Part shown: positions 1 to 6,537 of the stretch, one piece after another
Position numbering within the stretch: position 1 is the first letter of the stretch
Layout: every line of letters starts with the position of its first letter
Assembly: GCA_030613745.1 (NCBI GenBank)
Contig: JAUWLK010000088.1
Span: 1 to 9,525, forward strand
Length of the DNA: 9,525 nucleotides
Origin: Flavobacteriaceae bacterium
GTDB taxonomy: Bacteria; Bacteroidota; Bacteroidia; Flavobacteriales; Flavobacteriaceae
Direction of reading: 5' to 3'
Notes under the pieces: model-generated
The model's input: only the letters and a program-made list of their open reading frames with translations
The model's database searches: none
What the model was told of the DNA's origin: nothing
Made by a program: the position numbers and the translations under genes

Positions 1-16
1 AAAAAGTAAAAAACAA

Positions 17-1417
17 ATGAAAACATATGATGTAGTAGTTATTGGCTCTGGACCAGGTGGTTATGTAGCAGCTATACGTTGTGCTCAATTAGGATTAAAA
101 ACTGCAATTATTGAAAAATATAATACCCTTGGTGGTACCTGTTTAAATGTAGGATGCATTCCTTCAAAGGCATTATTAGATTCTTCTCACCACTATCACG
201 ATGCTGCAAATCATTTTGAAAAACATGGTATTGAAGTCAAAGATTTAAAAGTTAATTTCAAACAAATGATAGCTCGTAAAGATGAAGTTGTTGCTCAAAC
301 TTCAGGAGGAATTAACTATTTAATGAACAAAAACAAGGTGGACACATTTAATGGAATAGGCTCATTTAAAGATGCTACACATATCCATATCGCTAAAGCG
401 GAAGGAGAAAATGAAACCATTGAAGCAAAACACACTATTATTGCTACAGGTTCAAAACCAGCTAGTTTACCTTTTATTGAATTAGATAAAAAACGAGTTA
501 TTACCTCAACTGAAGCATTAAGTTTAAAAGAAATACCTAAACATTTAATTGTAATTGGCGGCGGAGTAATTGGTTTAGAATTAGGTTCTGTTTACAAACG
601 ATTAGGAGCAACTGTTTCTGTAATTGAATTTATGCCTAGAATTATTCCAACTATGGATGAGATGCTTGCAAAAGAATTACAAAAAGCATTAAAAAAACAA
701 GGTGTTAAATTTTATACCGGTCATAAAGTAACTTCTGTAAAAACATCTGATAAAGAAGTAATCATTACTGTAGATGATAAAAAAGGAAATCCAGTAGAAT
801 TTAAAGGAGATTATTGCTTGGTTTCTGTAGGGAGAAAACCTTTTACTAACGGACTTGCCTTAGAAAATGCTGGTATAAAACTAAATGATATGGGACAAGT
901 AGAAACCAACAATCATTTACAAACTAATATATCAAATATTTACGCTATTGGTGATGTAATTAAAGGAGCAATGTTAGCGCATAAAGCTGAAGAAGAAGGA
1001 ATTATGGTTGCTGAATTAATTGCTGGTCAAAAACCTCATATTGATTATAATTTAATTCCAGGTGTTGTTTATACATGGCCGGAAGTTGCAACTGTTGGCA
1101 AAACAGAAACTCAATTAAAAGAGGCTGGAATAGATTATAAAGTTGGTAGTTTTCCAATGCGTGCTCTTGGCAGAGCCCGTGCAAGTATGGATATCGAAGG
1201 TCAGGTAAAAGTACTTGCCGATGCAAAAACCGATGAAATATTAGGAGTTCATATTATTGGTGCTCGAGCTGCCGATATGATTGCCGAAGCTGTTGTTGCC
1301 ATGGAATTTAGAGCTTCAAGTGAAGATGTAGCACGTATATCACACGCACATCCTACTTTTACAGAAGCAATAAAAGAAGCTTGTTTGGCTGTTGATGATA
1401 GAGCAATTCATAGTTAA
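17..1417 (+). CDS. lpdA: Dihydrolipoyl dehydrogenase (E3 component)
   Basis: This is a 466-residue flavoprotein disulfide reductase that reoxidises the dihydrolipoyl groups of pyruvate, 2-oxoglutarate and branched-chain dehydrogenase complexes (and glycine cleavage H protein), passing electrons through FAD to NAD+ in the cytoplasm. Seen in the sequence: the FAD-binding GSGPGG at residues 10-15; the redox-active disulfide motif GGTCLNVGC with Cys42 and Cys47, diagnostic of E3; the NAD-binding GGGVIG at 181-186; the second FAD motif YAIGD at 309-313; and the C-terminal dimer-interface pair His445-Pro446 with Glu450 (HPTFTE). The length is normal for E3 and no key residue is missing. The ATG at 17 is the natural start because the FAD fold begins at once; only an A-rich leader precedes it. 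No E1 or E2 gene is adjacent, so it probably serves several complexes. A hairpin terminator follows at 1438-1466, so it is probably the last gene of its transcript. Confidence 0.97.
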   Translation: MKTYDVVVIGSGPGGYVAAIRCAQLGLKTAIIEKYNTLGGTCLNVGCIPSKALLDSSHHYHDAANHFEKHGIEVKDLKVNFKQMIARKDEVVAQTSGGINYLMNKNKVDTFNGIGSFKDATHIHIAKAEGENETIEAKHTIIATGSKPASLPFIELDKKRVITSTEALSLKEIPKHLIVIGGGVIGLELGSVYKRLGATVSVIEFMPRIIPTMDEMLAKELQKALKKQGVKFYTGHKVTSVKTSDKEVIITVDDKKGNPVEFKGDYCLVSVGRKPFTNGLALENAGIKLNDMGQVETNNHLQTNISNIYAIGDVIKGAMLAHKAEEEGIMVAELIAGQKPHIDYNLIPGVVYTWPEVATVGKTETQLKEAGIDYKVGSFPMRALGRARASMDIEGQVKVLADAKTDEILGVHIIGARAADMIAEAVVAMEFRASSEDVARISHAHPTFTEAIKEACLAVDDRAIHS

Positions 1418-1437
1418 AAACACCTACAAAAACAACA

Positions 1438-1466
1438 AAAAGTATCAGCCTCAAACTGGTGCTTTT
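1438..1466 (+). terminator. Hairpin terminator after lpdA
   Basis: Left arm AAAAGTATCAG (1438-1448) pairs over 11 positions with right arm CTGGTGCTTTT (1456-1466), with two G-U wobbles and a 7-nt loop CCTCAAA. The A-run/T-run base is the usual shape of a factor-independent terminator; the T-run is short (4) and lies in the stem. It begins 20 nt after the lpdA stop. It overlaps the GTG at 1459 that would otherwise be the longest start for the next gene, favouring the later ATG at 1498 for that gene. Confidence 0.6.
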
Positions 1467-1497
1467 GGTATTCTATATTTATACTTACTTTTATACA

Positions 1498-2718
1498 ATG
1501 CTAAAAAGAATACTTTTTTTACTATTGATTCTTAATACATTTTTTATTTTTTCTCAAAAAGACAATAACATATCTACTTTAAAAAACGGAATTGATAAAC
1601 CAAGTACATTAACAATACATCACTTCGGAATCTTTAGTTCACGAATCAATAATAATTTTAAAATCAGCTCACCAAAAACACCAACACTAAACTTTAGTTT
1701 AGAAAGCGGAAATACATTTCATCCATTTTTAGAAATGTATTTACCCAAAGACTCTGAAGTTAGAGAAGCCTTGAGCCAAGTTACATGGTTTTATAGAAAC
1801 TTTACATTTATCGACCAAGAAACAACTCCTGCAGACTATGAAAATATTGTTATAGATGCAGTAATCAAAGGGTTTAGAGTTGACTATAACTTCAAAATAA
1901 ATAGAGAGAATGAACTCGAAATATCACTTCGTTCATACCTTATAAATAATGGAAAATACCCTTTTTCATTCTTTACAGGTGACGAAAGTTTAGAATGGTT
2001 TCACAGTAATATTGCTGGAGGAGAAGATCCTTTTGGAAGAAGATACTACGGATTAAATCAAGTTAATTTTAAATATACAGATAGAAATGGCAAAGTGTTA
2101 GAATTTGATAATGGAGACTTTTTTATGGGAGGAATTGAACTAAATCACTTCTATTATCCAGAATTTCTTATCAACAAAAAAAGAAATTTCTTCTTTAATT
2201 TTGGATCACATCTTGGAATAAATACTTCTAAACACAACTCTTCTATTGATTTCGGATTTTCTGCCAATGCCGTAAAAAACATCCAATTAAAAAGAGGTAA
2301 TGAGTTTAATTTTGGTTTTGGAGTCAGTATTTTAAGAAAAAACATCATTAATTTTAACGATGTTGTTGAACTTGGTAACAATAAATTTCTAGGAACATTA
2401 GAAAGCGAATTAGAATACACTAAATACACTCAAAAAAGAAATTATCACGCTTTTGGACTTAATTATCAAATTCAATCAAGATACAATAAAATTAAAGAAG
2501 CTTATTATTATAAATTGATAGGTCTTTGGCAGGAAATAAATGCTGGATGGCATAATGGTTTTTCTACCTTATATCAATACTCATCAAATTGGACGTTTTT
2601 ATATACCTATGGAACTCCAAAATACAAACTCACACTTTATCTAAAAGAAGATTTTTTTGTCAACAATGCGCCAGATATTCAAACAGGAGTTAGCCTAAAA
2701 ATTCCGATATTGAAATAA
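1498..2718 (+). CDS. Secreted, putative DUF3187-like outer-membrane beta-barrel protein
   Basis: A 406-residue protein of unknown function. Residues 1-19 are a clear signal peptide (MLKR, then a Leu/Ile/Phe-rich core) with likely cleavage at FS|Q, typical of Flavobacteriia. The mature part has no hydrophobic helices. It alternates short amphipathic, aromatic-rich strands (for example around FRVDYNFKI, FFFNFGSHLGI, EFNFGFGVSIL, HAFGLNYQI, KLTLYLKEDFF), the look of an outer-membrane barrel. The segment at about residues 162-182, with W167-F168-H169, G174-G175 and R181-R182, resembles the FH-glycine-arginine loop I recall for DUF3187 barrel proteins; this assignment is from memory of the family pattern. 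A GTG at 1459 would add 13 residues (MLLVFYIYTYFYT) but lies inside the lpdA terminator and would put an odd aromatic stretch before MLKR, so the ATG at 1498 is preferred. It probably has its own promoter. pabB follows 21 nt later, but no functional link is evident. Confidence 0.62.
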   Translation: MLKRILFLLLILNTFFIFSQKDNNISTLKNGIDKPSTLTIHHFGIFSSRINNNFKISSPKTPTLNFSLESGNTFHPFLEMYLPKDSEVREALSQVTWFYRNFTFIDQETTPADYENIVIDAVIKGFRVDYNFKINRENELEISLRSYLINNGKYPFSFFTGDESLEWFHSNIAGGEDPFGRRYYGLNQVNFKYTDRNGKVLEFDNGDFFMGGIELNHFYYPEFLINKKRNFFFNFGSHLGINTSKHNSSIDFGFSANAVKNIQLKRGNEFNFGFGVSILRKNIINFNDVVELGNNKFLGTLESELEYTKYTQKRNYHAFGLNYQIQSRYNKIKEAYYYKLIGLWQEINAGWHNGFSTLYQYSSNWTFLYTYGTPKYKLTLYLKEDFFVNNAPDIQTGVSLKIPILK

Positions 2719-2739
2719 TAAGAATTGTATTTTTACAAA

Positions 2740-4068
2740 ATGAATAGAACCAATCACACCTTTTCTGTTAGTAATATAGATATTTTTAAAACCAATTTAT
2801 TGGCTTGGGCACAACAGTTTGAAGAAATTATTTGGTTAGATTCTAATACAAAGGAATTTAATCAAAATTACTCGAATTTTGATGCAATTTTAGCTGTTGA
2901 TGCAGAAAATAAACTACAATGTGATTGCAAAAATGCATTTGAAAAATTAAAATCTTTTCAAGCTAATACCAAGGATTATATTTTTGGTTATTTAGGATAT
3001 GATTTAAAAAATGATATTGAAAATTTATACTCTAATAATTTTGATGGATTAGACTTTTCTGATTTATACTTTTTTCAGGCTAAAAAATTATTTTTTATCA
3101 ACGGTAACACTCTTATAATTTCATATTTAAACGCATATTCTAATGAAATGGATAATGACTATAAGAAAATTTGTGATTTTAACAATTCCATTACCTTTCC
3201 GCTTAAAGCGGAAAGCAATGACCTTAAAATTAAGCAACGAATATCAAAAGAAAGATATTATTTAAAAATTCAACAGATTTTAAATCACATTCATAGAGGA
3301 GATATTTATGAAGTTAATTTTTGTCAAGAATTTTATGCTGAAAACAAGAATATAAACCCTTTTGATGTTTACCAAAAATTAAATACAATTTCTAGTCCAC
3401 CTTTTGCTACATTTTTAAAAATTCATGATAAATTTTTATTATCAGCTTCACCTGAGCGTTTTGTAAAAAAACAAGGCACAAAAATAGTTTCTCAACCTAT
3501 TAAAGGAACAGCAAGACGTTTACCTGATTTAATTGAAGACAACAATCTAGCCTATCAACTATCACAAGACCCTAAAGAAAGAGCTGAAAATATTATGATT
3601 GTAGATTTGGTAAGAAATGATTTATCCAAAACAGCTATAAAAGGAAGTGTAAAAGTAATAGATTTATGTAAAGTTTATAGTTTTAAACAAGTCCATCATT
3701 TAATTTCAACCGTAGTTTCTAAAGTTGATGAAAAAACCAATTCAGTTGATATTATTAAAAGTTTATTTCCTATGGGTAGTATGACCGGTGCACCAAAAAT
3801 ATCTGCTATGGAAATTATTGAAGAACTTGAAGAAACCAAGAGAGGATTATACTCCGGTGCTGTTGGTTATTTTACACCTAATGGTGATTTTGATTTTAAT
3901 GTGGTGATACGCAGTATATTATACAATGAATCAAATAAGTATATTTCTTTTATTGTTGGAGGAGCAATAACTGCTCAATCTAAAATTGAAAATGAATACG
4001 ATGAATGTTTGACAAAAGCAGAGGCTATGAAAAAGGCTTTAAATAATAATTTAGTTTTCAATAAATAA
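2740..4068 (+). CDS. pabB: Aminodeoxychorismate synthase component I (chorismate-binding)
   Basis: A 442-residue chorismate-binding enzyme that, with the glutaminase PabA, converts chorismate and ammonia to 4-amino-4-deoxychorismate, the precursor of p-aminobenzoate and folate. The catalytic domain shows GDIYEVNFCQ, SASPERF, PIKGTARR (residues 253-260, Lys255), ENIMIVDLVRND (from Glu283), GSMTGAPK (346-353), RGLYSGAVGYF and a C-terminal GGAITAQSKIENEYDE. The lysine in PIKGT is the feature that separates PabB from TrpE and isochorismate synthases, which carry Ala there (PIAGT). The N-terminal third is divergent, as usual. I chose the ATG at 2740; an in-frame TTG at 2725 would add MYFYK and is less likely. 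No pabA or pabC is in the window, so those partners are elsewhere. A 32-nt imperfect palindrome lies in frame at 3189-3220 (residues 150-160), in the linker before the catalytic domain. The next gene starts 2 nt after the stop, suggesting co-transcription. Confidence 0.92.
   Translation: MNRTNHTFSVSNIDIFKTNLLAWAQQFEEIIWLDSNTKEFNQNYSNFDAILAVDAENKLQCDCKNAFEKLKSFQANTKDYIFGYLGYDLKNDIENLYSNNFDGLDFSDLYFFQAKKLFFINGNTLIISYLNAYSNEMDNDYKKICDFNNSITFPLKAESNDLKIKQRISKERYYLKIQQILNHIHRGDIYEVNFCQEFYAENKNINPFDVYQKLNTISSPPFATFLKIHDKFLLSASPERFVKKQGTKIVSQPIKGTARRLPDLIEDNNLAYQLSQDPKERAENIMIVDLVRNDLSKTAIKGSVKVIDLCKVYSFKQVHHLISTVVSKVDEKTNSVDIIKSLFPMGSMTGAPKISAMEIIEELEETKRGLYSGAVGYFTPNGDFDFNVVIRSILYNESNKYISFIVGGAITAQSKIENEYDECLTKAEAMKKALNNNLVFNK
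3189..3220. repeat. REP-like imperfect palindrome inside pabB
   Basis: The core arms CTTTCCGCTT (3195-3204) and AAGCGGAAAG (3206-3215) are perfect 10-bp inverted repeats around a single A. Outside them, CATT (3189-3192) pairs with AATG (3217-3220) across a 2/1 internal loop (AC versus C). The core is much richer in G+C than the surrounding pabB sequence. It is read in frame as S-I-T-F-P-L-K-A-E-S-N and sits in a poorly conserved linker. Whether it is a dispersed element or chance cannot be told from one window. Confidence 0.55.
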
Positions 4069-4070
4069 GA

Positions 4071-5204
4071 ATGTCAAAAATTGAAAAAACAGTTCTCTTT
4101 ACAATCTATTTTGGAATAAATAGTTTATTTATTTACAAATATGGATTACGTCAAAATTATATTCCTGTATTGTTATTGTTACTAGCATTTCCAGCATTAA
4201 TTTTAACAATTTATTATTCTATTTTCAAATCAAAATTAAAACCATCACAGATCAAAATTATTTATATCACAATAGCTTCAATATTTTTTATTTTTACAAT
4301 ATTTCTAAATTTTATTGTTGATGTAAATAGTTTAAATGTTGATAGATGGTCAGCAATGGAAATTTCAATTACATCAATTTTTAAAAATATATATCCTTAT
4401 TCTGCAGTTGACCATTTAGGAGGAAAAAGTTCCAATTTACCGGGTTTGATTGTTATTGGAATTCCTTTTTATTTAATGGGAAACATAGGTTTACTACAAT
4501 CATTTTCATTTTTGCTATTTGCCTATACAATTTATAAAACCATTAATAATGCTAAAGCAAAATTATTTGGTTTATTGCTATTAGTATTATCTGTTTCTTT
4601 TTGGTGGGAAATATATGTAAAAAGTGATTTGATAAGTAATTTTATCATTCTCGTTAGCTTTGTTATACTGTGGTATTACAAATACAAAAACGAAACAATA
4701 ACAAAACCGTGGCTTTTAGGTAGTTTAAGCAGTTTACTTTTTTTTACAAGATTAGTTGCAATCATTCCTTTAACTTTATTACTATTTAAGACTTTTTTAA
4801 AATCAAATTATAAAAAAAAGTTGATATTTATAACTTCTTCAATAATAACAATTATTCTGCTTTCATTATTAGTTTTGAAAGATTGTCCGAATTATGAAGT
4901 ATTTAAAGAAAATAATCCTTTTTCTTTACAAAACAGGCAACTACCATTTGTGCTTAGTCTTATTTTTATAATAGTTCCTTTTTATTATTCTCACAAAGTA
5001 ACTTCTCTATCAAATTTGATAAAATTCTCTGTGATTTTTCTTTTTATTCCCGTAATTACTTCATTTATAATATCATTAATCAACTATGGATTAAATGATA
5101 TTATTTATAACTCAGCATTTGATCTTAGCTATTTTAATATTGTAATGCCTTTTTTGATTTTTTATATAATTGTTAAATTTGATGAGAAACAATTTAAAAC
5201 TTAA
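4071..5204 (+). CDS. Polytopic membrane protein, possible GT-C-type glycosyltransferase
   Basis: A 377-residue integral membrane protein that I do not recognise as a named gene. About 11-12 hydrophobic segments can be drawn, at roughly residues 7-25, 30-52, 61-83, 122-155 (two), 164-183, 187-205, 214-242, 249-268, 291-307, 317-340 and 350-370. The stretch between the third and fourth spans contains D91-R92-W93-S94, then Y108-P109-Y110, Asp114 and P124-G125. An acidic residue in an early external loop followed by YPY...D...PG is reminiscent of GT-C enzymes that use polyprenyl-phosphate sugars (DUF2029/GT87-like), as is the later FFTRLVAIIP span. The assignment is an inference from pattern only; a transporter or a structural membrane protein remains possible. 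It begins 2 nt after the pabB stop (TAAGAATG), which suggests translational coupling with pabB although no metabolic link is evident. Its stop codon overlaps the stop of the convergent small ThrE-type gene. Confidence 0.55.
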   Translation: MSKIEKTVLFTIYFGINSLFIYKYGLRQNYIPVLLLLLAFPALILTIYYSIFKSKLKPSQIKIIYITIASIFFIFTIFLNFIVDVNSLNVDRWSAMEISITSIFKNIYPYSAVDHLGGKSSNLPGLIVIGIPFYLMGNIGLLQSFSFLLFAYTIYKTINNAKAKLFGLLLLVLSVSFWWEIYVKSDLISNFIILVSFVILWYYKYKNETITKPWLLGSLSSLLFFTRLVAIIPLTLLLFKTFLKSNYKKKLIFITSSIITIILLSLLVLKDCPNYEVFKENNPFSLQNRQLPFVLSLIFIIVPFYYSHKVTSLSNLIKFSVIFLFIPVITSFIISLINYGLNDIIYNSAFDLSYFNIVMPFLIFYIIVKFDEKQFKT

Positions 5205-5689
5205 TCAAGCATTTTTTTTACCGTAGTTTTTCTTAAAAGAAGCATAGGAAATGATACTCCAATTGTTAATGATATAAGTATGAAAAGCATAGTAAATCCG
5301 TTAGAAAAAATCGCATCCATTAATTCTATTCTTTTAATAGAATCTGTTTCCATAAAAGTAAAATTCATAATAGATAAAACTGTTTCATAAGCAAAATACC
5401 CGGGAATCATTGGTATTACAGCAGGAATAGAAAAAACCACAGGAGGTTGATGTATTCTATGAGCCAAAGGCATACTTAAAACCCCAACGGACAAAGCTGC
5501 TATCAGACTAGACAAAACAATATCAATATGAAAATTTAATAAAGTAAATTTGATAAACCCAGCTCCTAATCCTAAAATAAAAACAGTAAATATCGCTTTT
5601 CTGGGAATATTAAATAAAATACCAAAACCAACAGCTGCTATACCTGACCAAATTGCTACTTCCAATAAATTTAATACAATTATTATCAT
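5201..5689 (-). CDS. Small subunit of split ThrE/YjjB-type exporter (ThrE_2/DUF3815)
   Basis: A 162-residue membrane protein matching the C-terminal half of the ThrE threonine/serine exporter family, which exists as a separate small protein (such as E. coli YjjB) partnered with a YjjP-like subunit. Visible features are the N-terminal hydrophobic span with GFGILFNIPR at 21-30, a second and third span at about 31-50 and 55-74, the conserved IPAVIPMIPG loop with Pro96-Gly97, and a final span at about 130-152 followed by a basic tail (RKTTVKK). The length agrees with YjjB-type proteins. It starts 1 nt after the stop of the large-subunit gene (TAAGATG), so the two are translationally coupled. The family is known for threonine/serine export in Corynebacterium and dicarboxylate (succinate) export for YjjPB in E. 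coli; the substrate here cannot be read from sequence. Its last 4 bases overlap the convergent membrane-protein gene. Confidence 0.87.
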   Translation of the reverse strand: MIIIVLNLLEVAIWSGIAAVGFGILFNIPRKAIFTVFILGLGAGFIKFTLLNFHIDIVLSSLIAALSVGVLSMPLAHRIHQPPVVFSIPAVIPMIPGYFAYETVLSIMNFTFMETDSIKRIELMDAIFSNGFTMLFILISLTIGVSFPMLLLRKTTVKKMLD

Positions 5690-5690
5690 C

Positions 5691-6458
5691 TTAGTTTAAT
5701 TGAAATATTAACATGGCAGCAAAAAGTCCAAATGCAATGGCTAAAACAGTCATTAATCCTGCAGTAAACCTTACCATTCCATTTAATACATTATTATCAA
5801 ATAAATCGGTAAACGAATTAATCAACGCTACTCCGGGAACTAAAAATAATATGGATGTTGCTAAAGCCGTATGTGGATTTTCACCTATATTTTGTATAAT
5901 ACCAACTGACGCTAATGAAGAAGCAATAAGAGATCCTAAAAAAATACGGATATAAACATTATACTCTTTTTTATGGGCTTTCTGAACAACAAATAAGCCT
6001 ACAAAAGTGCTAAAAAAAGCCACTAACATATTTAAATAATCCCCTCCAAAAATATTACAAAACCCTGCACCTGCAAAACTAACAGCTACCAACACTAAAA
6101 ATTTTGGATATCTCTTAAAATTATTAATTTTTACAATTTCTTCCTCAATTCGATCTACTGTCCAATTCTGACTTATAGCATTCCAACTTGCCTTGCTAAT
6201 TGCTGAAATTATATGAAAATTAATTATATAAGGTGGAATATTTTGCACTTTTGTAAAAGTTTGATTGGTTAAATCATCCGTTACGGTCATAATTAAAGTT
6301 TTATGACTAATCATACTATATGCTTTACAATTTAAAACCGAAGCAAATCGAGTTACACTTAAATTGGCGCGATTGGTATTGGCTCCTGATACCATTAACA
6401 TAGAAGCTATTTCTAAAAGTAAATAAGTAGTTCTTTCTAATTTATCCTGAGAATTCAT
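5691..6458 (-). CDS. Large subunit of split ThrE/YjjP-type exporter (DUF1212)
   Basis: A 255-residue protein matching the DUF1212/ThrE N-terminal half, about the length of E. coli YjjP. The first 115 residues are a soluble domain with the family signature SGANTNR at 24-30 and the strand-rich ISHKTLIMTVTDD region. From about residue 118 there are five membrane spans, including FLVLVAVSFAGAGFCNIFGGD and the conserved LFLVPGVALINSFTDL with Pro208-Gly209, Asn214 and Asp218. Together with the small subunit 1 nt downstream it should form one inner-membrane exporter of amino acids or small dicarboxylates; which substrate is not shown. The ATG at 6458 places the start directly at the family N-terminus. 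It lies 79 nt downstream of argH in the same direction; a TAnnTTTG box in that gap suggests that it can be transcribed on its own. Confidence 0.88.
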   Translation of the reverse strand: MNSQDKLERTTYLLLEIASMLMVSGANTNRANLSVTRFASVLNCKAYSMISHKTLIMTVTDDLTNQTFTKVQNIPPYIINFHIISAISKASWNAISQNWTVDRIEEEIVKINNFKRYPKFLVLVAVSFAGAGFCNIFGGDYLNMLVAFFSTFVGLFVVQKAHKKEYNVYIRIFLGSLIASSLASVGIIQNIGENPHTALATSILFLVPGVALINSFTDLFDNNVLNGMVRFTAGLMTVLAIAFGLFAAMLIFQLN

Positions 6459-6484
6459 TACTATAAAATTCTAATAAAACAACA

Positions 6485-6492
6485 CAAAATTA
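6485..6492 (-). promoter_or_regulatory. Candidate Bacteroidetes -7 element for the ThrE-type pair
   Basis: On the minus strand TAATTTTG matches the Bacteroidetes -7 consensus TAnnTTTG exactly, 26 nt before the ATG at 6458. That gives a short 5' leader of roughly 20 nt. No TTG could be found at the usual -33 distance, so the upstream element is missing or degenerate. In this A+T-rich sequence a single 6-base match has a real chance of being accidental. Confidence 0.4.
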
Positions 6493-6537
6493 ATGTATTT
6501 ATCATTCTTGTGATTATATTTTATAAAGAAATATCTT

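Noticed and set aside
1002..1226. Minus-strand open frame inside lpdA
   Set aside because: It is a shadow of the coding frame of lpdA, with no recognisable protein features; the same applies to the other open frames at 2154-2429, 5713-5955, 6601-6783, 7203-7394 and 7562-7864.
1465..1493. Possible promoter TTG-N18-TACTTTTA before the barrel gene
   Set aside because: It fits the Bacteroidetes pattern at 7 of 8 positions, but would start transcription at the ATG itself; A+T richness makes such matches common, so it is not called although a promoter is expected here.
1459..1497. GTG start at 1459 for the secreted barrel gene
   Set aside because: It lies within the right half of the lpdA terminator hairpin and would add an aromatic-rich segment in front of a normal signal peptide that begins at the ATG at 1498.
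2728..2735. TATTTTTA box just before pabB
   Set aside because: It lies only 4 nt before the ATG, has no correctly spaced -33 TTG, and lacks the final G of the consensus.
5323..5343. 8-bp inverted repeat ATTCTATT/AATAGAAT in the small ThrE-type gene
   Set aside because: It is A+T-rich, lies inside the coding region, and its length is near chance expectation; it is not followed by a T-run that would make it a terminator.
6516..6534. Possible argH terminator ATATTT/AAATAT
   Set aside because: Only six A-T pairs with a 7-nt loop; too weak to support termination.
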